Source: an uncultured Chloroflexota bacterium (lineage in GTDB: Bacteria > Chloroflexota > Anaerolineae > Caldilineales > Caldilineaceae). Taken from it: a stretch of 21,240 nt of DNA. The DNA lies in the NCBI GenBank assembly GCA_903858085.1, contig CAIOHJ010000109.1:1-21240 (forward strand), in the 5' to 3' direction. The translations under genes were made by a program, and so were the position numbers. Shown here in pieces: positions 15,909 through 21,240 of the stretch; positions within the stretch are counted from its first letter, which is position 1, and the number at the start of each line of letters is the position of its first letter. The notes beneath the pieces are model-generated. The model searched no databases. It was given only the letters and a program-made list of their open reading frames with translations, and was not told where the DNA came from.

Positions 15909-17282
15909 CTAGGCGGTAAATCGGTAGCCGCGTCCGCGCACCGTGGTCAGAAAACGCGGGCTGGCAGGGTCGGGCTCGATCTTCTGGCGCAGGCGGCTGA
16001 TCAGCTTTTCAATGCGGGCATCGTCGACCTCGTCGATGTAGCTCTCCCCCCACACGTGGGTCACGATCTGGTATTTGTCGATAATTTTGTTGCAGTTTTG
16101 GTAGAGGAGCTGGATCAGCTTGTACTCGAGTGCGGTCAAAGGTTCAGCGGGGGTGCCGTTGACGATCACCTGGCCGCTGGCGCTGTCCAGCCGCAACGCC
16201 GCAGCTTCTGGGGCCAGGGAGCTGTTCTGTTGGTGCACATACTCGGCCAGCAGACGGCCAAAAAATTGCAGTCGCCCTTCTACCCGGTTGAGCAGATGGC
16301 GACGCAACAGCGTCTCCACCACTGCCAGTTCGGGCTGGTGGTCGGCGACCGGCAGCGCACTCAGCTCCATTTGTTCGGCTGCGCTGCAGTCATTCCAGAT
16401 TTTGGCGCATTCCTGCTGCAGATAGTCGTCGGCGAGCAGCTGGGCGGCGGTCCGGTGGTGGAACTGCCAGCGATCGAGCGGCGCTACCGACAGCGGCTGG
16501 GCCCCCTCCAGCGCAGCATGCAGCAGACGGCAGATGCCTTCCACCATGCGTGGGTGCCCCCCACTCCACTGATAGACAAAGTCCAGATCCGCCTGAAGGA
16601 ACTCCGCCTCGTAGGCGGTCATGTAGCGGCGAATCTGCTGTTCGGTGTCCGAACGGGTGAGCGGGGCCAGGTACCAGCTGCGGTGGCTGAAGAGCTCGGC
16701 AAATTCCCCGTGGCGCAGATCCTGGTTGAGGGCAGTCAAGGGGCGCCCGCTGGCGGTCAGATAGACGATTTGTGTGGTGTGGCGGTCTTGCAGCGCACGG
16801 AGGTTGAGGAAGACCCGGGCGCCGATCATACGGAAGGGGTCGTCGAACTCGTCGAAGATCAGCACCAGCCGACGAGGGCTGGCCTCCAGGGCTGCGGTCA
16901 ACCCACGACTGAAGCTGAGCGGGATCTGGAAGTCACTGGTGGGTGCGATCAGCGTGGCATACGCTTCGGCGAGTTCGGGCCGCTCGGCCAGATTCGGACT
17001 GGCTTCCTGGAGGCAGCGCAGCACCAGTTCGCAGAAGCCCTGCTCGGTCAGGTCCAGAATCCGGTTGCAGTCGACATAGATGGGCAAGAATTCCAGGCCG
17101 GCTTCGCCCAGCTCGCGCACCCAGACATCAGGTTGAGCGAGCAGGCGCAGCAGCGCCGATTTGCCGATGTTGCTCATCCCGATCACCTCGACGCACTGCA
17201 TGGCATACAGATAGCGCAGCAGGTGCTCGACATCGTAGCGGCGCATGTAATCGCCGTTGAGGAGACGCAGGGTCAGGGGCAT
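15909..17282 (-). CDS. ATPase-linked transcriptional regulator: N-terminal P-loop ATPase, C-terminal OmpR/PhoB-type winged helix
   Basis: The 457-residue cytoplasmic protein joins an AAA/STAND-like ATPase to a DNA-binding domain. Walker A GMSNIGKS is at 35-42, Walker B LVLIFDEFDD at 139-148, and a helical region (about 210-350) includes WSGGHPRMVEGICRLL at 239-254, typical of the lid region of such ATPases. The C-terminal 100 residues match an OmpR/PhoB winged helix: LTALEYKLIQLL (382-393), DDARIEKLISRLRQKIEPD (420-438) and TTVRGRGYRF (446-455). There is no receiver domain. The gene starts 7 nt after the permease C3 stop with no Shine-Dalgarno sequence (the upstream bases are CTCCT), so translation is probably coupled to C3. 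It is the last gene of an SBP3-B3-C3 operon and probably regulates it. The sensed ligand is unknown. Confidence 0.88.
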   Translation of the reverse strand: MPLTLRLLNGDYMRRYDVEHLLRYLYAMQCVEVIGMSNIGKSALLRLLAQPDVWVRELGEAGLEFLPIYVDCNRILDLTEQGFCELVLRCLQEASPNLAERPELAEAYATLIAPTSDFQIPLSFSRGLTAALEASPRRLVLIFDEFDDPFRMIGARVFLNLRALQDRHTTQIVYLTASGRPLTALNQDLRHGEFAELFSHRSWYLAPLTRSDTEQQIRRYMTAYEAEFLQADLDFVYQWSGGHPRMVEGICRLLHAALEGAQPLSVAPLDRWQFHHRTAAQLLADDYLQQECAKIWNDCSAAEQMELSALPVADHQPELAVVETLLRRHLLNRVEGRLQFFGRLLAEYVHQQNSSLAPEAAALRLDSASGQVIVNGTPAEPLTALEYKLIQLLYQNCNKIIDKYQIVTHVWGESYIDEVDDARIEKLISRLRQKIEPDPASPRFLTTVRGRGYRFTA

Positions 17283-17289
17283 AGGAGGG

Positions 17290-18159
17290 TCAGCGGTTCA
17301 TGGCAGTGTCGAAGGCGTCGCGCAGCCCGTCGCCCAAAAAGGTGAAGCCCAACATGGTCACGGCGATGGCGAGGGTAGGAAAGACCCCGAGGTGCCAGTA
17401 GACACGCATATAGGAAAGGGCATTGCCGACCATCTTTCCCCAGCTGGGGATGGGGTCGTTGATGCCCAGGCCCAAAAAAGAGAGGCCTGCCTCGGCAAAG
17501 ATCGCCGCAGGGATGCCGATGGTGACGGCGACGATGAGGGGGGCAATGCTGTTGGGCAGAAGGTGATGGAGTGCGATGCGTGCGCCAGAGGCACCGACTG
17601 TGCGTGCGGCCAGCACAAAATCGCGCTCGCGCAGCGAAAGCAGCTGTGCGCGCAACAGCCGGCAGGAATCGAGCCAGGCGACCCCTCCCAGGGCCAGGAT
17701 GACATTGGCCAGGCCGCCGCCGAAGACGGAGATCAACAACAAAGCCAGCATCAGGGCCGGCACCGCAGTAAAGACTTCGACCAGCCGCATAATTGCATAG
17801 TCGAGAGGCCCGCCAGAAAGACCGGCCAGCAGACCGAGCGGCACGCCGATGAGCAGCGCCAGCACCATGACCCCCAACCCAACGGAGAGGGAGATGCGTG
17901 TGCCGTGCACGATGCGCGAGTAGACGTCGCGGCCTACCTCGTCGGTGCCCATCCAATGTTGGCCGCTGGGGAACTGCAGCGCCCGGGCTGGGTCGGCGGC
18001 ATCGTAGGCATAGGGTGCAATCTGGTCGGCCCCAACTGCCATCGTCAGCAGGAGCGTCACCATCGCCAGCCCGACCAGGGCCAGCCGGTTGCGGGCAAAA
18101 CGGCGGGCAGCATCGCCGAGCAGTGTACGTTGGGCGGCTACGGGAGAGGGATGGCTCAT
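17290..18159 (-). CDS. ABC transporter permease, DppC/OppC type (C3)
   Basis: The 289-residue inner-membrane permease has a first helix at about 27-48, the DppC-type segment MGTDEVGRDVYSRIVHGTRISL at 70-91, the EAA loop at about 184-206 (AARTVGASGARIALHHLLPNS), SFLGLGINDPIPSWGKMV, and the ending GDGLRDAFDTAMNR. It is shorter than C1 and C2 because it lacks the longer loop before the MGTD segment. The start ATG overlaps the B3 stop by ATGA, showing translational coupling. It should form the pore with B3 and receive ligand from SBP3. The operon contains no ATPase gene. Confidence 0.93.
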   Translation of the reverse strand: MSHPSPVAAQRTLLGDAARRFARNRLALVGLAMVTLLLTMAVGADQIAPYAYDAADPARALQFPSGQHWMGTDEVGRDVYSRIVHGTRISLSVGLGVMVLALLIGVPLGLLAGLSGGPLDYAIMRLVEVFTAVPALMLALLLISVFGGGLANVILALGGVAWLDSCRLLRAQLLSLRERDFVLAARTVGASGARIALHHLLPNSIAPLIVAVTIGIPAAIFAEAGLSFLGLGINDPIPSWGKMVGNALSYMRVYWHLGVFPTLAIAVTMLGFTFLGDGLRDAFDTAMNR

Positions 18160-19088
18160 GATTTTTTCCCTTCCAACCGCACTCGGGGGTCCACCAGGGT
18201 GTAAAGGAGGTCCGTGATCAGATAAACCAACGACCAGAGCACGGCGACCAGCAGCAGCAGCGCCATGATCATCGGGTAGTCGCGCCCCAGAATGCTCGAC
18301 ACAAAGAACTTGCCCAGCCCTGGCACCCGGAAGATGCTTTCAATAAAAATGGTGCCGGTGATCAGATTGGGAATCTGCGGGGCCAGGATGGTCAGCAGGG
18401 GGATCATGGCGTTGCGCAGCGTGTGGCGCAGCAGAATCTGGCGGTCCGACAGCCCCTTGGAGCGGGCCGTGCGCACGTAGTCCGAACGCACGACCTCCAG
18501 AATGCTGGTGCGGGTGTAGCGCGCGGTCAGCGCCAGCGGAGCCAGGGCCAGTGCGGCCACCGGCATGATGTAGTGGTACCACTCTCCCCAGCCCCCGGTC
18601 GGCAGCCATTTGAGCTGGACCGCCAGGAGCAGCACGAGCCAGACCGCGACGACAAAATTGGGGACGGTCAGCCCCAGCGTCGCCGTAGCAGAGGCGAGAT
18701 AGTCGACCCAGCTGTTCTGGCGGGCTGCCGCCAGGATCCCCAGCAACAACCCGGCGGGCAGGGCGACCAGCAGGGCTGCCAGCCCCAGAGAAGCGCTGAC
18801 CGGCCAGGTGCGGGCGATCAGCCCGGTCACACTCTCGGTCGGGCTTTGAAAAGGCACCCCAAAGTCCCCGCGCAAAACGTTGCCCATGTACAGCAGATAC
18901 TGCTCGACCAGCGGCCGGTCGAGCCCGTACTTGCGCAGATAGTTGGCCTTGGCTTCGGCGGTCAACGGCACTTTGTCTTCGTTGTAGGGGCCGCCAGGGA
19001 TCGCATGCATGAGCAGAAAGATCACCACGCTGACAATCCAAAAGACGATCACGATGCCGGCCAGCCGGCCAAACAGATAGCGAGCCAT
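18156..19088 (-). CDS. ABC transporter permease, DppB/OppB type (B3)
   Basis: The 310-residue inner-membrane permease begins MARYLFGRLAGIVIVFWIVS, the family start, followed by HAIPGGPY. The EAA loop is at about 204-230 (YVRTARSKGLSDRQILLRHTLRNAMIP), then ESIFRVPGLGKF, and it ends LVDPRVRLEGKKS. It has the usual DppB length, without the cysteine-bearing extracytoplasmic insertion of B1 and B2. The frame is open upstream to 19142, but that lead would run through a perfect hairpin. ATG 19088 gives the conserved N-terminus, although the preceding ribosome binding site is weak. The stop overlaps the C3 start by ATGA. Confidence 0.93.
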   Translation of the reverse strand: MARYLFGRLAGIVIVFWIVSVVIFLLMHAIPGGPYNEDKVPLTAEAKANYLRKYGLDRPLVEQYLLYMGNVLRGDFGVPFQSPTESVTGLIARTWPVSASLGLAALLVALPAGLLLGILAAARQNSWVDYLASATATLGLTVPNFVVAVWLVLLLAVQLKWLPTGGWGEWYHYIMPVAALALAPLALTARYTRTSILEVVRSDYVRTARSKGLSDRQILLRHTLRNAMIPLLTILAPQIPNLITGTIFIESIFRVPGLGKFFVSSILGRDYPMIMALLLLVAVLWSLVYLITDLLYTLVDPRVRLEGKKS

Positions 19089-19106
19089 TCGATCTTTGAC
19101 CTGACT

Positions 19107-19138
19107 GCTGTGCGCCGCCGGGTGCGGCGGCGCACAGC
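19107..19138 (-). repeat. Perfect 13-bp GC-rich hairpin between SBP3 and permease B3
   Basis: GCTGTGCGCCGCC (19107-19119) pairs fully with GGCGGCGCACAGC (19126-19138) around a 6-nt loop. In the direction of transcription a T-run precedes rather than follows it, so it is not a standard terminator. It ends 18 nt before the B3 start codon and could both protect the SBP3 message end and limit B3 translation. Confidence 0.7.
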
Positions 19139-19160
19139 ACAAAAAAGGCGGAGAGCAGGG

Positions 19161-20957
19161 TTAGTCCGGTGCCTGCCGGTAGTTGCTGACCTCGTTGGAG
19201 ATGTAGACCCCTGACAGCAGGTCGCTGAAGCTGGAAAAACCGGGCCAGTGCCAGGCGGCGACACCGTTGGCATCCGGTTCCAACGCCGGCCCCTTGAGAT
19301 AGGGCTTGATCAGATCGCCGGGGGTCTGGTGGTAGGCGAAGACAAAGGCGGCGTCGTTGACCAGGATCGTCTCGGCCTCCTGGAACATCTGGACGCGCTC
19401 GGCCGGGTCACCGGTGAAGCTCGACGCCTCGCGCACCAGGCTGTCATACTCGGCATTGCTCCACGGATGGCGCCCGCCGGAGAGGAAGACGCCGAGCATG
19501 TTGCTCGGGTCGAGGTAGTCCATGCCGTAGGAGATCAAGGTAAACTGGACGCCGGTCGGTTTGGCATTGAGTTCGTCCATAAAGGCCTTGAAGTCCATGT
19601 TGTTCACTTCGACCTCGATCCCCAGCGACTCTTTGAGCGCAGCGGCGTAGGCCTGAGCAACCGCCAGCGGGGTGGGCCCTTCGGCGCGCAGCTTGAGCGT
19701 CAGCTTGGGGAACCCTTCGCCGTTGGGGTACCCTGCTTCGGCCAGCAGTTGCTGCGCCCCTTCCACGTTGAACGCATAGGTCTCCTGGTGGGCAGAAGAA
19801 TTGGCAGCTGGGAAGCCAGGCATCAAGAACGAATAGGCGGCCATCCCCTGGCGCTTGACGACATTGGCCAGGATCGTATCGCGGTCGAGCACGTGGGCAA
19901 AGGCCTGGCGCACCAACAGGTTGTCAAAGGGGGGCTGGGAGGTGTCGAAGGCAAAGTAGTAGGTGCGGAAATCGCCGTAGTGGGGATGGTATTGTGCGTT
20001 CAGGTCGGGGTCTGCGCCGATAATCTCAAGGTCCGCCGGCGAAAGGGTGCCGCCGCCGTTGACAAAATCGATCTCATTGGCCTCGTAGGCCGGCATCAGC
20101 TGCGAAGGCTGGCCGATGTTGACCACGACAATTCGTTCGATGTACGGGACGTTGGTGCCTTTGTAGTCCGGGTTGATCGCATAGACCAGCCGCTGGTCCT
20201 TGGTCCACTCGACCAGTTGGTACGGGCCAGCCGAAACCGAAGTTTCAGGATTGGAGTTGTAAAGACCGCCGTGGGCCTCCAGCGCAGCCTTCTGGAAGGT
20301 GGCCGAGTAGACCAGCATCGCCGGCAGGAACGGGGCCGGGGCCTCGGTGGTGAACTCCAGCGTCTGGGCGTCCACAGCCCGCACACCGATCTCCTCGACC
20401 GGCACTTCGCCGGCCACCGCCTGGGTCCAGTTGCGGATCACCCCCTGGTAATACCAGGAAAAATCCCAGGCATGTTCGGGGTCGGCGCCGTAGCGGAAGG
20501 TGGCGACATAGTCGTCGGCGGTGACCGGCGTGCCGTCGTTCCACATCAGATTGGGGTCCAGCTTGAAGATCCAGACCAGCCCGCTTTCGTCTACCGACCA
20601 TTCGGTGGCTGCCCCAGGGTTGACCTGAAAATCTTTGTCGAGCCGCACCAGCGCATCGGAGAGCAGGTCGGTCAGCGAATCTGCTCGCTCGTAGACCGCC
20701 TGAAAGAAATCGATGGTGGTAAAGGTGCGCCAGCCATTGTACGGATAGACCAGCACCTGCTGATCCAACGGGGCCGCATCCGCGGGCAGTTCCTTGCCCA
20801 AGGTGTTGACGACCGGGCCGGCCGGGGCGGCAGCTTCCTGCCCGTCGTCTGGGGCTGTAGCGGCCGGGGCGCAGGCCTGCAACAACAGGGCCGCCACCAG
20901 CACAAGCAGCAGCAGGGCTGTCCGCTGGGTGCGTGAAGGCAATTGGCTCCAACTCAT
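19161..20957 (-). CDS. Family-5 solute-binding lipoprotein, normal domain order (SBP3)
   Basis: The 598-residue exported lipoprotein has a signal RTQRTALLLLVLVAALLLQAC with lipobox LQAC (Cys29), then an Ala/Asp/Pro linker to about 48. The mature part follows the standard SBP_bac_5 order: DALVRLDKDF near 101-110, WNDGTPVTADDY at 139-150, SAGPYQLVEWTKDQ at 242-255, the hinge with YYFAFDTSQPPFDNLLVRQAFAHVLDRD at 333-360 (a textbook family segment) and LLAEAGYPNGEGFPKL at 404-419. Its opening NTLGKELPADAAPLDQQVLVYP is somewhat unlike SBP2. The frame is open to 21110, but ATG 20957 follows GGAGGAAG and directly starts the signal peptide. It is the first gene of the minus-strand operon and lies 118 nt from the predicted transcript start. 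Ligand unknown. Confidence 0.93.
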   Translation of the reverse strand: MSWSQLPSRTQRTALLLLVLVAALLLQACAPAATAPDDGQEAAAPAGPVVNTLGKELPADAAPLDQQVLVYPYNGWRTFTTIDFFQAVYERADSLTDLLSDALVRLDKDFQVNPGAATEWSVDESGLVWIFKLDPNLMWNDGTPVTADDYVATFRYGADPEHAWDFSWYYQGVIRNWTQAVAGEVPVEEIGVRAVDAQTLEFTTEAPAPFLPAMLVYSATFQKAALEAHGGLYNSNPETSVSAGPYQLVEWTKDQRLVYAINPDYKGTNVPYIERIVVVNIGQPSQLMPAYEANEIDFVNGGGTLSPADLEIIGADPDLNAQYHPHYGDFRTYYFAFDTSQPPFDNLLVRQAFAHVLDRDTILANVVKRQGMAAYSFLMPGFPAANSSAHQETYAFNVEGAQQLLAEAGYPNGEGFPKLTLKLRAEGPTPLAVAQAYAAALKESLGIEVEVNNMDFKAFMDELNAKPTGVQFTLISYGMDYLDPSNMLGVFLSGGRHPWSNAEYDSLVREASSFTGDPAERVQMFQEAETILVNDAAFVFAYHQTPGDLIKPYLKGPALEPDANGVAAWHWPGFSSFSDLLSGVYISNEVSNYRQAPD

Positions 20958-21189
20958 ACTCTTCCTCCGTATCGATTGTGGGTGGATAGATCGCTGGCTC
21001 AGCAGGGTTTGCCGCAGCATGGACCGGATAGGTTCGTTCCGATCTGGGAACAGGCTGCAAACACCCCTGAGAGACCCCAAAACTATACCACAGAGCGGGC
21101 ACACCATCAAGCCGTCGAAACGCTCTCCAACAGGCTATGGCGCACAGGCGACCTGGCTCTCTGAATTGTCCCTTCGCTGGAGCAGCAAT
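20958..21189. other. Intergenic control region upstream of SBP3
   Basis: No gene is supported here. The stretch carries the SBP3 leader and promoter. Within the leader GTTCC (21036-21040) and GGAAC (21047-21051) form a 5-bp inverted repeat. GGGGT is directly repeated 11 bp apart on the minus strand (21078-21074 and 21067-21063) across the expected transcript start. The rest, 21111-21189, shows nothing I can assign. Confidence 0.5.
21082..21110 (-). promoter_or_regulatory. Sigma-70-like promoter of the SBP3-B3-C3-regulator operon
   Basis: On the minus strand the -35 TTGATG (21110-21105) is followed after 17 nt by -10 TATAGT (21087-21082), with TGG just before it as an extended -10. The expected start is near 21075, giving a leader of about 118 nt. 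Confidence 0.7.
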
Positions 21190-21218
21190 TTGGTTGCTCT
21201 GGGCGACCGTGCTATACT
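21190..21218 (+). promoter_or_regulatory. Divergent + strand promoter at the window end
   Basis: TTGGTT (21190-21195), a 17-nt spacer and TATACT (21213-21218) form a plausible sigma-70 promoter pointing out of the window. The -10 ends 10 nt before the tRNA-like start, the short leader expected for a tRNA gene. Confidence 0.6.
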
Positions 21219-21228
21219 CTAAATGCAA

Positions 21229-21240
21229 CGGGGCGTAGCG
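21229..21240 (+). tRNA. Probable start of a tRNA gene (tRNA-Pro-like), cut by the window edge
   Basis: The last 12 bases, CGGGGCGTAGCG, look like the 5' end of a bacterial tRNA: a 7-nt acceptor strand CGGGGCG, then T8, A9 and a D-stem start GCG. A C at position 1 with TAGCG at 8-12 is characteristic of tRNA-Pro. The rest of the cloverleaf lies outside the window, so anticodon and identity cannot be confirmed. The preceding promoter supports the call. Confidence 0.5.

Noticed and set aside
15873..17345. A 490-codon + strand open frame opposite the regulator
   Set aside because: The minus-strand frame contains Walker A, Walker B and a complete OmpR-type winged helix. The + strand product is a compositional shadow with no start signal or domain.

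Overview
The window is GC-rich bacterial DNA dominated by binding-protein-dependent ABC transporters of the dipeptide/oligopeptide (Dpp/Opp, 'peptide/nickel') family. The lipoproteins have Ala/Pro/Glu-rich linkers after the lipid-accepting cysteine, and there is an OmpR-type winged helix behind an N-terminal ATPase domain. Redundant Dpp systems also sit next to sugar-type TIM-barrel and Gfo/Idh/MocA genes. This mix resembles Chloroflexota (Anaerolineae/Caldilineae-like). That placement is an impression from protein style, not a measured phylogeny. Apart from a probable tRNA start at the last bases, I see no rRNA, CRISPR array, transposase or phage gene.

Region 1 (1-2028, + strand) holds a xylose-isomerase-like TIM-barrel protein followed by a Gfo/Idh/MocA oxidoreductase. 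The pair is closed by a perfect 13-bp hairpin. They look like two steps of a sugar or polyol catabolic route.

Region 2 (about 2085-14758, + strand) is a long transporter array: ATPase D1, ATPase F1, binding protein SBP1, permeases B1 and C1, ATPases D2 and F2, permeases B2 and C2, binding protein SBP2, then a hairpin. It carries two complete sets of parts. A strong sigma-70-like promoter (TTGACA, 17 bp, extended -10 TACGCT) stands at its head. A second -10-like element centred in a palindrome precedes SBP1. All four ATPases share one C-terminal cysteine spacing (C-x5-C-x6-C-x17-C), as expected for the iron-sulfur tail of DppD/DppF proteins.

The most unusual protein is SBP1. Its two halves are in reversed order relative to SBP2 and SBP3 in the same window, so it looks like a circularly permuted family-5 solute-binding lipoprotein.

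Region 3 (14802-15856) has a small NATD1/YidJ-type GNAT acetyltransferase (+) converging on a small two-helix membrane protein (-), with a bidirectional hairpin between them.

Region 4 (15909-21110, - strand) is a third transporter operon: promoter, SBP3, hairpin, permease B3, permease C3, and last an ATPase/winged-helix regulator starting 7 nt after C3. No ATP-binding subunits are encoded here, so these permeases may borrow D/F ATPases from region 2 or elsewhere. The regulator is placed to be co-produced with the transporter and may sense its substrate or its activity.

The last bases hold a divergent promoter (TTGGTT, 17 bp, TATACT) followed by what looks like the first 12 nt of a tRNA, most like tRNA-Pro.
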